Shown in pieces: positions 51,233 through 59,784 of a stretch of 64,000 nt of DNA. The stretch comes from Nitratireductor sp. (GTDB taxonomy: Bacteria; Pseudomonadota; Alphaproteobacteria; Rhizobiales; Rhizobiaceae). The stretch covers positions 3,184,192 to 3,248,191 of the forward strand of contig NZ_CP051236.1 in NCBI RefSeq assembly GCF_017794765.1, written 5' to 3'. Numbering within the stretch: the first letter of the stretch is position 1; each line of letters begins with the position of its first letter. Position numbers and translations under genes: made by a program. Below the pieces are notes generated by a model. The model was not told where the DNA came from. It saw nothing but the letters and a program-made list of their open reading frames with translations, and ran no database searches.

Positions 51233-51706
51233 ATGCCGCTACAGGCTGATCTTGACGCAATCGACTGGAAAATTCTGCGTGAGCTTCAGGCCGACGGCAA
51301 AATGACCAATGTCGAGCTTTCGCGCCGTGTTGGCATCTCCGCTCCGCCCTGCCTCCGGCGCGTAAAGCGGCTGGAGGAAGGCGGCATCATCAAGGGCTAC
51401 CGCGCCCTGCTCAATTCCCCGGCACTTGGCTATGATGTGGTCGCCTTCTGCCTGATCGGCCTTCACTATCAGTCTGAGACCGAGCTGAAGACTTTCGCTC
51501 AGCGAACGCTCAAATGGCCAATCGTGCGCCGCGCATGGATGGTCTCGGGCGATTCCGATTTCATGCTGCATTGCGTGGCGACCGATCTCACCACCTTCCA
51601 GACCTTCGTGATCGAAGAGCTGACATCCGCGCCCAATGTAGACACGGTCCGCACCGCACTCACCATTCGCCAGGTAAAGGACGAAGGCCTCGTGGCGATC
51701 GACTAG
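51233..51706 (+). CDS. Lrp/AsnC family transcriptional regulator
   Basis: The 157-residue regulator has the helix-turn-helix at about 5-50 (LDAIDWKILRELQADGKMTN, VELSRRVGISAPPCLRRVKR). The RAM ligand/oligomerisation domain starts at about 68 (DVVAFCLIGLHYQSE) and contains AWMVSGDSDFMLHCVATDL. The ATG at 51233 with GGGA 7 nt upstream matches the family start; ATG 51221 and GTG 51191 are in frame. It likely senses an amino acid and is divergent from trxB. Confidence 0.92.
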   Translation: MPLQADLDAIDWKILRELQADGKMTNVELSRRVGISAPPCLRRVKRLEEGGIIKGYRALLNSPALGYDVVAFCLIGLHYQSETELKTFAQRTLKWPIVRRAWMVSGDSDFMLHCVATDLTTFQTFVIEELTSAPNVDTVRTALTIRQVKDEGLVAID

Positions 51707-51727
51707 GGCGCTGGTGCGTCATGTCGG

Positions 51728-52495
51728 CTATTCGTAATTATCAAAGTCCGGTGCCGGAACCACCTGCAGGATACGCGGATGGTATTGCAGGGTCAGGGGC
51801 GCAAGCACATCGCCGAGAAGAAAGCTCCATGGCACCGGATAACGTGATGGCCCATCGCCATAATCGACGCCGGGAACCTCTTTCGGGTATCGCGCCGGAT
51901 TGGCCTTAAGATGTGGAAGAAGAAGATCAAGCCTCTTCTCGACTATTGAAAGCCACCGTTTGGTGAATTCGGTTCCGGGGCGGAAAATGAATGCTCCGTT
52001 GCCAATAAGAACACCACGCCTCAGCTTCAGATGCCGATAGCGCAAAGTTATTTCGAGGGCTGAAACACTTCGGTCGAGAAAATAGTAATTGCCCAACGGT
52101 TTGGTTTCATGAATTCTTGCAACACCTCCCACTACCTCCGCATAGCCAGCACCAAGGGCGTTTCCTTTTTCAACGGCGGCAAACGCGGGGATCCAGGAGT
52201 GAGAAATGGCTTTGATATCTGCGTAGCCCCCGCCGAAATAATGCATGAAGTAAGCGCGCAGATAGTCGGATTGATGGATCGGAGATAAAAACTGGAACGC
52301 AGGGTGAAATGGGTTTTCTAAAACTTCAAAACTATCAAGCGTTTCAGCTGTAACAAGGTGCGCGCGACACTCAGAGTTGTGAAACGTCTCAAGGCAAGCT
52401 CGCCTGCGCTCAGACATTTCTGCCGGTCCAAACCAAAACGCAAATATGCGCCTTGGCCAGTTGCTGGAGAGGTCAATTCTCCTCGAAGGGCGCAT
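51728..52495 (-). CDS. Capsular polysaccharide synthesis-type glycosyltransferase
   Basis: The 255-residue protein has the core of the DXD-sugar-binding/Caps_synth family: IHQSDYLRAYFMHYFGGGYA followed by DIKAIS in place of a strict DXD, and RIFAFWFGPAEMSERRRACL at the start. GNGAFIFRPGTEFTKRW lies further on. It probably transfers a sugar to a surface glycan. It has no membrane segment. It begins 2 nt after the stop of the GT25 gene 52498-53289, so the pair is an operon. Only 21 nt separate it from the convergent Lrp gene. Confidence 0.8.
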   Translation of the reverse strand: MRPSRRIDLSSNWPRRIFAFWFGPAEMSERRRACLETFHNSECRAHLVTAETLDSFEVLENPFHPAFQFLSPIHQSDYLRAYFMHYFGGGYADIKAISHSWIPAFAAVEKGNALGAGYAEVVGGVARIHETKPLGNYYFLDRSVSALEITLRYRHLKLRRGVLIGNGAFIFRPGTEFTKRWLSIVEKRLDLLLPHLKANPARYPKEVPGVDYGDGPSRYPVPWSFLLGDVLAPLTLQYHPRILQVVPAPDFDNYE

Positions 52496-52497
52496 GA

Positions 52498-53289
52498 TCA
52501 GCGAAACCCAACTTTTGTCCGCTCACGCCTCCCGATCAAAGACAAAGTACGATTGACCACCGAACGGCGCCTCTTGAATACGGACTGAACAAACCGTTCG
52601 AAGGTGCCAAGCCGCCTTCGAACCTTCTTTTCTCGACCTTCAATGCAAGACACGATCCTCTCGGGCGAATCTGGAGCGAACAATGCGGCCTGCTGTATGC
52701 AAATTGCAGGTTCGAGTTGATAGATAACCAGATTATCAAACAGGGGAGAAGAAACGTTGAACAAGAAGTCATCAACGGGCTCGGAAAAAGTTTCACTGGC
52801 TGCCAGCAAGCGCTGAGCACAGGAGAGTGAGACAACATACCCAGCAGCGCAAAAATGCGATGTGCGAAGACGTCGAATTCGACGTCCATTTTTTAATGAG
52901 CTTGCCTTGGTATCCAAGTAAAGTCGCTCATCGGCCGCCTCAAGCTTGACGATATCTGCGTCCTTAGGAATCCAATCAGAACTCCCGAAGACGGCGGCGA
53001 CATCCTCACCGAATACGACGTCATCCTCCAAGACAACTGCATATTGAGCCCCTTCCTTTACAAGCGCCTCCCAACATTTGCGGTGGCCCAAAAAGCAGCC
53101 AACTTCCCCAGGTGTCAGCTTGCCCCAGCGGCTTTCACCGACGACCACCTTATCTATGTCATCAGCGCTCAGTTCTCGCCCGTCAACCCCTTCCACACGG
53201 GCGAGTTCCAGGCCGGCGTCGACACATAGTTCCTGCATACGCTCCAAACGATCGCTAGAGCGCGACAGATTTATCAGATAGATAATCAT
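52498..53289 (-). CDS. Family 25 glycosyltransferase (LOS/glycan type)
   Basis: The 263-residue protein opens IIYLINLSRSSDRLERM, has PGEVGCFLGHRKCWEALV and the acidic motif AVVLEDDVVFGEDVA, all typical of GT25 (Haemophilus LOS galactosyltransferases). It is clearly related to 54183-54986 (shared CFL.HRKCWE, SC.Q.L, FDNLVIYQ/CDDSLVIYQ, and the C-terminal GFR). The tail from about 220 is Arg-rich. It is the first gene of a two-gene operon with 51728-52495 and divergent from the gene at 53346. GC looks lower than in the flanking housekeeping genes. Confidence 0.88.
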   Translation of the reverse strand: MIIYLINLSRSSDRLERMQELCVDAGLELARVEGVDGRELSADDIDKVVVGESRWGKLTPGEVGCFLGHRKCWEALVKEGAQYAVVLEDDVVFGEDVAAVFGSSDWIPKDADIVKLEAADERLYLDTKASSLKNGRRIRRLRTSHFCAAGYVVSLSCAQRLLAASETFSEPVDDFLFNVSSPLFDNLVIYQLEPAICIQQAALFAPDSPERIVSCIEGREKKVRRRLGTFERFVQSVFKRRRSVVNRTLSLIGRRERTKVGFR

Positions 53290-53345
53290 TTTCTCTCATC
53301 AGTCAGTCTGAAAATCATCGAAGCCCCATTGAGGCAATAATCCAT

Positions 53346-54164
53346 ATGACACTCGAAGCATCACGCCAAAATGAAACACTACCGCAAGTAAACATGCTCT
53401 GGATTGGTGGCGAGCTTGGTCCGATAGAGATCATGTCAGCTCTGAGCTTTCTCGAAGCGGGGCACAAGGTTGTTCTGCATTCATATGACCATGTCAAGAA
53501 CACCCCCTTCGGCGTCCAGGAGGCGAACGCTGAAAAAGTCGTACCTGGACAGAGAATATCAGAGCTACGCCATCACAAAACGGGATCGTTCGCTCTAGCC
53601 TCGGATTATTTCCGGTTCAGACTGCAACAGGAAGGCCTTGGGCTGTGGGCTGACCTCGACATGATTTGCTTGAAGCCTGTCACGCATTTGGAAGACATCG
53701 TGATCGGAAAGGAGAGTAATACGCACATAAACGGAGCGATTCTTTACGCAAGAAAGGGACACCCCATCGTGGAAGAGACCTTGGCCTTCTTCGACAACGC
53801 CAGTATCCCGCCTTGGACCCGAACTCGAGACGTTGTACGTCTACGCTTGGCGCATCACCTTCTTGGCAAAACAATCAGTCCCGCGGCTCTTCCCTGGGGT
53901 TCATTCGGTCCAAAAGCCATAACCTATCTCGCAAGAAAGCACGGGGTATTCGACCTTGCAGCCCCCCGCGACGTTTTTTACCCCATCGACTTCCGCGAGG
54001 CGCCAATCCTGTATGATGCCCACAGGAACCTAGATGAGTTCTGCACGGAACGAACCAAGACTGTCCACCTATGGAATGAAGTTCTCAGGAGCGCTGGTCT
54101 AAAATCTCAGCGACCACCGAGCGGCTCACCTTTGGCAACCCTTCTGCAGCGCTTCAACGTGTAA
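53346..54164 (+). CDS. Glycosyltransferase with DXD sugar-binding motif
   Basis: The 272-residue protein has VNMLWIGGELGPIEIMSALS at the start, SFALASDYFRFRLQQEGLGL and the nucleotide-sugar motif WADLDMICLKPV, matching the DXD-containing sugar transferase family (OCH1/capsule type). It has a complete DLD, unlike the neighbour at 51728. It is the only plus-strand gene in the glycan cluster and its stop is 18 nt from the end of the convergent GT25 gene. The acceptor is unknown. Codon use looks less GC-biased than in the flanking genes. Confidence 0.82.
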   Translation: MTLEASRQNETLPQVNMLWIGGELGPIEIMSALSFLEAGHKVVLHSYDHVKNTPFGVQEANAEKVVPGQRISELRHHKTGSFALASDYFRFRLQQEGLGLWADLDMICLKPVTHLEDIVIGKESNTHINGAILYARKGHPIVEETLAFFDNASIPPWTRTRDVVRLRLAHHLLGKTISPAALPWGSFGPKAITYLARKHGVFDLAAPRDVFYPIDFREAPILYDAHRNLDEFCTERTKTVHLWNEVLRSAGLKSQRPPSGSPLATLLQRFNV

Positions 54165-54182
54165 GCAAAAAACGCAATACGA

Positions 54183-54986
54183 TCACCTAAAACCAATCCG
54201 AACCCATCTATCATCTGTAAATATATTATCAATAACTTCTGAAAATTTTCTGAATATTTTTTTAAATACCTTATTAGTTTTATTTAGGATTAAGATTTTT
54301 GATGATTTTTTTTGTTTAATTGATTCGATATCGAAACGTTCTCCAAAAAGAGAACTACCAAGAATTCTATCCTTTCTCAGAAAAACCTCTTGGATAGCAG
54401 GTGATGGGTTGACTTGGTAAATTACAAGACTGTCATCACAGAAAGAACGGGAGCTGTAAAGAAACTGGTCAACGGGGTCGCAGAACGCACGGGAATTGGC
54501 ATGCAATACTTGCGCACAACTCCGAGATATAAGATACGCGCCAGCGCCCGCATGTGCCACGCGCAGAGGATGCACCTTTCGACCAGCAACCGTAGAGACT
54601 GCCGCCTTTCCAATCAGCGTCTTCGGCCGGCATGCCTCCAGCCTCACGACACCTGCGTCGGCGGGTATCCAGCTCTCATCGCCGAAAATGGCTGACGCAT
54701 TCTCCCCGAGAAAAATATCGTCCTCACAGATGACCGTGTAGGCATCATCACTCTGAGCCGCGATCTCCCAGCATTTCCGATGTGAGAGAAAGCAGGCAAT
54801 CTCGCCTGCCCCCAGTTCGTAGAAGCGGGGTGTTCCGGTTCGCCCGACCTTCAGCTCCTCCTGTGAAAGGAGTTTTGCATCCACCGCCTTGACCACCGTG
54901 AAATCCAGCCCCTGCTCGCCAAAGACCTTGCGCATATGCCCGAGGCGGGCCGTTTCACGTTCCAGATTGATGACAAGCGTCTTCAC
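54183..54986 (-). CDS. Family 25 glycosyltransferase with AT-rich 3' end
   Basis: The 267-residue GT25 protein has TLVINLERETARLGHMRKVF, AGEIACFLSHRKCWEIAAQ and VICEDDIFLGENASAIFG. The start is GTG at 54986, fixed by a 4-nt GTGA overlap with the upstream GT25 gene. The last 60 residues are encoded by strikingly AT-rich DNA with an A8 tract (54306-54313) and an A7 tract (54257-54263) on the coding strand. They give a Lys/Ile/Asn-rich tail (KKSSKILILNKTNKVFKK), a possible slippage site or sign of transfer. It is the last gene of the greA-GT4-GT25-GT25 operon. Confidence 0.88.
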   Translation of the reverse strand: MKTLVINLERETARLGHMRKVFGEQGLDFTVVKAVDAKLLSQEELKVGRTGTPRFYELGAGEIACFLSHRKCWEIAAQSDDAYTVICEDDIFLGENASAIFGDESWIPADAGVVRLEACRPKTLIGKAAVSTVAGRKVHPLRVAHAGAGAYLISRSCAQVLHANSRAFCDPVDQFLYSSRSFCDDSLVIYQVNPSPAIQEVFLRKDRILGSSLFGERFDIESIKQKKSSKILILNKTNKVFKKIFRKFSEVIDNIFTDDRWVRIGFR

Positions 54987-55744
54987 TGCCGTTTCACCCC
55001 GGTTGCCTGCCAGCCGCGAGAATATTTTCGCACTTTGCTCCGATATGCGAAACGCTTCCATTCTCTGCGAATTCGCTCGCTGATGCTGCGCTTCACCTTC
55101 CCCGATGCGCTGACCGTGCTGCCCCCGATCTCGGCTGACTGGTCGCTGATGCCCGAAGGCACCACACACAAAGGTGCAATCCCTGTCACCCAGCGCAATT
55201 GCAGAAACGTGTCGACCGGTCGATCGAAATGGTCGCTCAGAGCGAGAAGATGCTCTGCAGCTTCGCGTGTCACAAGCTGCGCAACAGTGCCAAGCTGCGA
55301 GACTTCAGGCGCAACGAGACGGATCTCTCCCTCCCGCGCCACTTCCTGCACCTTGCCCCGAACCGGGCTTATGCGAAACTGCACATATGCCTTGCCCGTA
55401 CAGCCCCGCCTGGCAAGCTCGAGGCAACGCCCGAAAAACGGCATCTGGAGAGCCACGTCGTCCTCGACGATCAGCCCCGCATCGAGCCCGCGCTCCACGA
55501 TCATGCGCCACACCTTCCGGTGAGAAAGAAAACAGGCAATCTCGGATTGTTTCAGCACAAAGGGATAATCCGGATGATGCAACCCCTTCACGTAGTGCCG
55601 CCCGATCTCCTCGTCGCCGAGTTCCTGACCATCGACGGCGTCCACCACATGGCTTTCAACGGGCAGGCTCGCCATCAGGTGCTCCACTTGTGGGCGACGC
55701 GCTGTCGCGCGCTCAAGATGGACGATGAAACCTTCGATCTTCAC
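54983..55744 (-). CDS. Family 25 glycosyltransferase
   Basis: The 253-residue protein has KIEGFIVHLERATARRPQVE, QSEIACFLSHRKVWRMIVER and the acidic GLIVEDDVALQMPFF. It is more distant from the other two GT25 proteins than they are from each other. The C-terminus is basic (SERIRREWKRFAYRSKVRKY) and may contact membrane or polymer. It overlaps the upstream GT4 gene by 4 nt and the downstream GT25 gene by 4 nt, so all three are translationally coupled. Confidence 0.88.
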   Translation of the reverse strand: MKIEGFIVHLERATARRPQVEHLMASLPVESHVVDAVDGQELGDEEIGRHYVKGLHHPDYPFVLKQSEIACFLSHRKVWRMIVERGLDAGLIVEDDVALQMPFFGRCLELARRGCTGKAYVQFRISPVRGKVQEVAREGEIRLVAPEVSQLGTVAQLVTREAAEHLLALSDHFDRPVDTFLQLRWVTGIAPLCVVPSGISDQSAEIGGSTVSASGKVKRSISERIRREWKRFAYRSKVRKYSRGWQATGVKRQ

Positions 55745-56829
55745 GTGGTGGCCTCATGCCAGAGTTCTTCGTAAAGCGCATTAAGCGCATTCGCTTCGCC
55801 TTCCAGCGGAAAACGCGAGCGCGCATGCTGAAGTGCAGCATTTGCAGCGATGCCGCGCAGCTTTTCGTCATCCATGTAGCGTGCTGCAGCAGCAATCATC
55901 GCATCCAGATCGTCGACAGGCACCAGGGTGCCCGCTTCGCTGTCCTCCAGCTGCTCCGAAAACGCCCCCACATCCGTGGCGACAACCGGGACTCCTGACG
56001 CCATCGCTTCAAGTGGAGTGAGCCCAAAACCTTCCCAGCGCTGCGGTGCGATGAACAGCGAAAGCGCCTGATACCAGGCCGGAATTTGTGGGCGGGTGCC
56101 AACGAAATGCACTCGGTCTGCGAGCCCGGCTCCCCGCACGCGCTCCTTCAGTTCTCTCTCAAAGTCTACATGCGGCCCGGTCGCCTGGCCGGCGATGATG
56201 GCCGACCAGCCGGGACGGTCCGGCAGAAGCGCGATCATCGCATCCACGAAGAGGTCGGTCCCCTTCTGGCGCCGTACCCGGCCAAAACATCCGACATAGC
56301 GCTGGTCGCCTGCCATGCCCACCGCGATCGCTCCCGTCTCGGGGCTCGAGGGTGGTGAAAAACGGTGCGTGTCGATCCCGTGCATGACCACACGGCTTTC
56401 GACCTTGAGGTAACCCGCAGATTTCCGGCTGGTGGCCACCACCCGGTCCATGCGACAGATCAGAAACCGGGTCCAGCGCGTGTGCTCGCGTTGCGAAGCG
56501 GAGGTGAAAACGAGCTTCAGCGGCGCGCGAAAGACATCCCGCAAAATCACGCCAGCCAGCATCTCCGGGTTGCGCCGCGCATGCCATATGCGAAAAGGCC
56601 GGTTGGCCGGCCTGCGCAGAAGCCCCGGCACCTGCCACCAGCGCAGTTTGGGCAGTGAGTCGGGCAGTCCCGGTCCCAATGTCGCTATGGCGAGTGTCTT
56701 CGACTGTTCTGGAACAAGCTGCACGATGGTGCTGGTCACGCCCGAAAGCCGCTTTTTGAAATTGGGGGCCACCACATCCACATCACGGACGCGGAGCCGG
56801 AGGCCGCTTTCGGGCGTTTTGCCGGACAT
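55741..56829 (-). CDS. Family 4 glycosyltransferase
   Basis: The 362-residue GT-B enzyme has the C-terminal nucleotide-sugar half QRYVGCFGRVRRQKGTDLFV and the conserved LFIAPQRWEGFGLTPLEAMA with E-x7-E, then GVPVVATDVGAFSEQL. The N-terminal acceptor half has RPFRIWHARRNPEMLAG. It likely adds mannose-, glucose- or heptose-type sugars to an LPS core or polysaccharide. It starts 5 nt after greA and is overlapped by the next GT25 gene, so greA is the promoter-proximal gene of this glycan operon. Confidence 0.92.
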   Translation of the reverse strand: MSGKTPESGLRLRVRDVDVVAPNFKKRLSGVTSTIVQLVPEQSKTLAIATLGPGLPDSLPKLRWWQVPGLLRRPANRPFRIWHARRNPEMLAGVILRDVFRAPLKLVFTSASQREHTRWTRFLICRMDRVVATSRKSAGYLKVESRVVMHGIDTHRFSPPSSPETGAIAVGMAGDQRYVGCFGRVRRQKGTDLFVDAMIALLPDRPGWSAIIAGQATGPHVDFERELKERVRGAGLADRVHFVGTRPQIPAWYQALSLFIAPQRWEGFGLTPLEAMASGVPVVATDVGAFSEQLEDSEAGTLVPVDDLDAMIAAAARYMDDEKLRGIAANAALQHARSRFPLEGEANALNALYEELWHEATT

Positions 56830-56834
56830 GATGA

Positions 56835-57308
56835 TCAGCCGTAGCGGATTTCCACCACCTCATAGCCGCGCGCGCCGCCGGGAGCATTCACCTCGATGGA
56901 GTCCCCCACAGCCTTGCCGATCAGCGCCCGCGCGATGGGCGAGGAAATGGAAATACGGCCCGCCTTCACATCGGCTTCCTGGTCGCCGACGATCTGATAG
57001 GTCTTCTCCTCTTCGGTGTCTTCATCGACCAGCATCACCGTGGCGCCGAATTTAATCGTATCGCCGGAGAGCTTCGTCACGTCGATGACCTCGGCGCGCG
57101 CGATCAGATCTTCCAGTTCGCCGATGCGGCCTTCGTTGAGGCTCTGCGCCTCCTTGGCAGCGTGATACTCCGCATTCTCCGAAAGGTCGCCATGGGCGCG
57201 CGCCTCCGCGATCGCCTCAATGATACGTGGCCGCTCTTCCTGCTGGCGCCAACGCAGCTCTTCCTTCAACGCCGCGGCTCCGGCAAGCGTCATAGGGACC
57301 TTGTTCAT
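56835..57308 (-). CDS. greA: Transcription elongation factor GreA
   Basis: The 157-residue factor stimulates RNA cleavage by stalled RNA polymerase. The coiled-coil finger carries the acidic tip in [18 protein letters not shown] (Asp/Glu at about 42-45), and the C-terminal globular part has [20 protein letters not shown] and [15 protein letters not shown]. The start at 57308 matches the family ([14 protein letters not shown]). Upstream lie a leader terminator and a promoter-like element. Three glycosyltransferase genes follow in the same operon. Confidence 0.95.
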   Translation of the reverse strand: MNKVPMTLAGAAALKEELRWRQQEERPRIIEAIAEARAHGDLSENAEYHAAKEAQSLNEGRIGELEDLIARAEVIDVTKLSGDTIKFGATVMLVDEDTEEEKTYQIVGDQEADVKAGRISISSPIARALIGKAVGDSIEVNAPGGARGYEVVEIRYG

Positions 57309-57386
57309 TTCATTCACCTTCCAGACATGAAGGCAGGAAGACCCCACACGCCTTACGCGAAGCGTCGTCCTGCCGCCGGTGCAGAC

Positions 57387-57430
57387 ATAAAAAGAAACGG
57401 TCCGAAAGCGTCTGCCTACGGAACCGTTTC
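57387..57430 (-). terminator. Terminator-like hairpin in the greA leader (possible attenuator or sRNA end)
   Basis: On the minus strand GAAACGGT(T)CCG (from 57430) pairs with CGGACCGTTTC (to 57394) with one bulged base and is followed by TTTTTATG. It lies between the likely greA promoter and the start codon at 57308, so transcription must pass it to reach greA. Confidence 0.65.
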
Positions 57431-57444
57431 GTATGACTTCTCCC

Positions 57445-57476
57445 AATATAACAAGCCGGTGACGATTTTCACGCAA
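57445..57476 (-). promoter_or_regulatory. Candidate greA leader promoter
   Basis: On the minus strand TTGCGT (57476-57471) and TATATT (57450-57445) resemble -35 and -10 boxes. The 20-nt spacing is long, so the -35 is doubtful. A start near 57438 would place the leader hairpin almost at the 5' end of the RNA. Confidence 0.4.
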
Positions 57477-57487
57477 ATTTTTGCGTG
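57470..57487. promoter_or_regulatory. 18-nt palindrome between greA and the sugar dehydrogenase gene
   Basis: CACGCAAA-TT-TTTGCGTG has perfect 8-nt arms and overlaps the proposed -35 of the greA leader. It lies about 100 nt before the divergent dehydrogenase gene. It looks like an operator; the cognate regulator is unknown. Confidence 0.55.
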
Positions 57488-57582
57488 TTCCGTCTCCCCC
57501 TCAATTGCGCCCCGTTGTTTCGCCTTGTTCGACAGCGTTCATAACCTATCTCAAGATGAATGCGACAATGGGAGACCCGCTG

Positions 57583-58716
57583 ATGCAAGACCAGATCCTT
57601 CGAACCGCCCTGGCCGCCGGTCTTCTTGCCTGGCCAGGTGTCGCCGCCGCCAAGACCTTTACCACCCAGGCGGTGACGGTCGAGGCTGAAACTCTCGCAC
57701 GTGGCCTTTCCAATCCCTGGGGTCTTGATTTTCTGCCCGATGGAAGCGCGCTCGTGACGGAACGCCCGGGCCAGTTGCGGCTCTTCTCCGCGGGCTCCCT
57801 CTCAGCCCCCATCGCCGGTGTGCCCGAGGTCGCCATTGTCGGTCAGGGCGGGTTGCTGGATGTCGCCGTTTCGCCGGATTTCGCCGAAACAGGAACGATT
57901 TTTCTCTCTTTTTCAGAACCTGGCGAAGACGGAGCCGGCACGGCCATTGCCCGCGCACGGCTTGTAAGAAATGGCGCGGATGCCCGTCTTGAGGACGTCA
58001 CGACAATTTTTTCCATGAATCGCAAAACCACGGCAGGTCAACATTTCGGCTCGCGCATCGTGCTCCATCCCGACGGCACGCTGTTTTTCACCATTGGCGA
58101 CCGCGGACAAGGCGACCGGGCACAGGATCCCGCCGACCACGCCGGTTCGGTACTCAGGATCAACCCCGACGGCTCTGTCCCTGAAGACAATCCCTTCGCC
58201 GGCAGCGCAGACACCGCGCCTGAAATCTGGTCCATGGGGCATCGCAATCCGCAGGGTGCCGTCTTCGACCCTGTGACCCGCGCGATCTGGACGGTCGAGC
58301 ACGGCGCCCGCGGTGGTGATGAGGTCAATCGCCCCGAGGCCGGAAAGAACTATGGCTGGCCGGTCATTTCTTATGGCGTCAACTACAGTGGCACGAGAAT
58401 CGGCGTCGGCAGCGAAGCGCCGGGCTACGAACAACCTGAATACTACTGGGACCCGTCCATCGCGCCTTCCGGCACCGCAGTTTATCAGGGCGAAATGTTT
58501 CCCGAATGGCAGGGGGATTTCTTTGTTGCGGCGCTCAAATACCACCTCGTCGCCCGCCTCGATCGGGATGAGAACGGCAACATTCTCGGTGAAGAGCGTC
58601 TTTTCAAGGGAGCTTTCGGACGGATACGGGATGTGAATGTTGCACCTGACGGCTCGCTCTGGCTTTTGACGGACAAGCGCCGGGGCGAGATCATCCGTAT
58701 ATTCCGTTCGGAGTAA
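57583..58716 (+). CDS. PQQ-dependent sugar dehydrogenase (aldose sugar dehydrogenase type)
   Basis: The 377-residue periplasmic protein has a signal peptide (LRTALAAGLLAWPGVAAA) and the six-bladed beta-propeller of the soluble glucose/aldose dehydrogenase family. Landmarks are GLDFLPDGSALVTERPGQLR, HFGSRIVLHPDGTLFFTIGD, MGHRNPQGAVFDP and WTVEHGARGGDEVNRPEAG. It oxidises aldoses with PQQ and calcium. The PQQ-contacting arginine and histidine region appears intact. ATG at 57583 has GGAG 8 nt upstream; in-frame starts at 57556 and 57568 exist. It is divergent from greA. Confidence 0.92.
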   Translation: MQDQILRTALAAGLLAWPGVAAAKTFTTQAVTVEAETLARGLSNPWGLDFLPDGSALVTERPGQLRLFSAGSLSAPIAGVPEVAIVGQGGLLDVAVSPDFAETGTIFLSFSEPGEDGAGTAIARARLVRNGADARLEDVTTIFSMNRKTTAGQHFGSRIVLHPDGTLFFTIGDRGQGDRAQDPADHAGSVLRINPDGSVPEDNPFAGSADTAPEIWSMGHRNPQGAVFDPVTRAIWTVEHGARGGDEVNRPEAGKNYGWPVISYGVNYSGTRIGVGSEAPGYEQPEYYWDPSIAPSGTAVYQGEMFPEWQGDFFVAALKYHLVARLDRDENGNILGEERLFKGAFGRIRDVNVAPDGSLWLLTDKRRGEIIRIFRSE

Positions 58717-58817
58717 TGCACCCCGAAACTGGCCCACAGGAGTCAAGCGCTACGGCCCTTGTGCGGCCAGCGCCAGCTCCGTAAGACATGCGCAATTTCC
58801 TCAGTCCGGGTGGGCGT

Positions 58818-59708
58818 ATGACACGGGTTCAGGCCAATCTTCTATTGCTTCTTGCAGGCGCAATGTGGGGCATGGGCTTCGTCGCCCAGTCGACCGCAAT
58901 GGATGCCATCGGCCCGTTCCTGTTCATCGGTCTGCGCTTCGCCATTGCCTGTCTTTCCATGCTGCCTTTTGCCATGTGGGAAGCCCGGCGCAGCACAAGA
59001 TCCCTCACCTTCAACGACAAGCGGAATTTCCTGCTGATCGGTCTGCTCCTCTTCGCTGGCATGGCCGCGCAGCAGGTTGGCCTCCTGACCACCAGCGTTA
59101 CCAATTCCGGTTTCCTCACCGGCCTCTACGTTGTCATGGTGCCGTTTCTGGCGGTTCTTCTGTTCCGCCAGTGGCCACACCTCGTGGTCTGGCCGGCCGC
59201 CCTTTCCGCGCTTGCGGGGATCTGGTTGCTGTCAGGCGCAGGCAGCGTGGCACTCACCACCGGCGACTGGCTGACCATCCTTTGCGCACTCTTCTGGGCC
59301 CTCCAGGTGATCATGATTGGCAGAAGCGCAAGTCATACCGGCCGCCCCATCACGCTGTCCGTCACCCAGTTCGGCATAACAGCCGTCATCGCCCTTGCTG
59401 CCGCCGGCCTTATCGAGACGATCGAGTTATCCGCGATTCTCATTGCCATGCCTGAAATCCTCTACGCTGGCATTTTCTCCGGCGGCATAGCCTTCACGCT
59501 CCAGGTTATCGGCCAGCGCTATACAACAGCCCCGCAAGCCGCGATTTTCCTGTCCACGGAAGCAGTCTTCGCCGCACTTTTCGGGGCGATCTTTCTCGGT
59601 GAGCGGTTACCGGCGCTCGGTCTCGCCGGTTGCGGCCTGATCTTTGCAGCCATTCTGGCAGTCGAAATCGTTCCGGCTCTGCGCAACCGGCAACGCAGCG
59701 TGGCCTGA
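58818..59708 (+). CDS. DMT-superfamily (EamA) transporter
   Basis: The 296-residue protein has ten predicted membrane helices in two EamA halves: MWGMGFVAQSTAMDAIGPFL in the first, WLTILCALFWALQVIMIGRS and AIFLSTEAVFAALFGAIFLG in the second. Such permeases export or import amino acids and related metabolites; the substrate is unknown. ATG at 58818 has GGGTGG upstream; ATG at 58788 adds ten residues. It follows the sugar dehydrogenase by about 100 nt in the same direction. Confidence 0.9.
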   Translation: MTRVQANLLLLLAGAMWGMGFVAQSTAMDAIGPFLFIGLRFAIACLSMLPFAMWEARRSTRSLTFNDKRNFLLIGLLLFAGMAAQQVGLLTTSVTNSGFLTGLYVVMVPFLAVLLFRQWPHLVVWPAALSALAGIWLLSGAGSVALTTGDWLTILCALFWALQVIMIGRSASHTGRPITLSVTQFGITAVIALAAAGLIETIELSAILIAMPEILYAGIFSGGIAFTLQVIGQRYTTAPQAAIFLSTEAVFAALFGAIFLGERLPALGLAGCGLIFAAILAVEIVPALRNRQRSVA

Positions 59709-59784
59709 ACAGGAGCTAAACAATCCGTCGTGCTTTCCGCACGTTCTGCGTTATCATACCTTCGGAGTGCCGGAGGAGAAGCTC

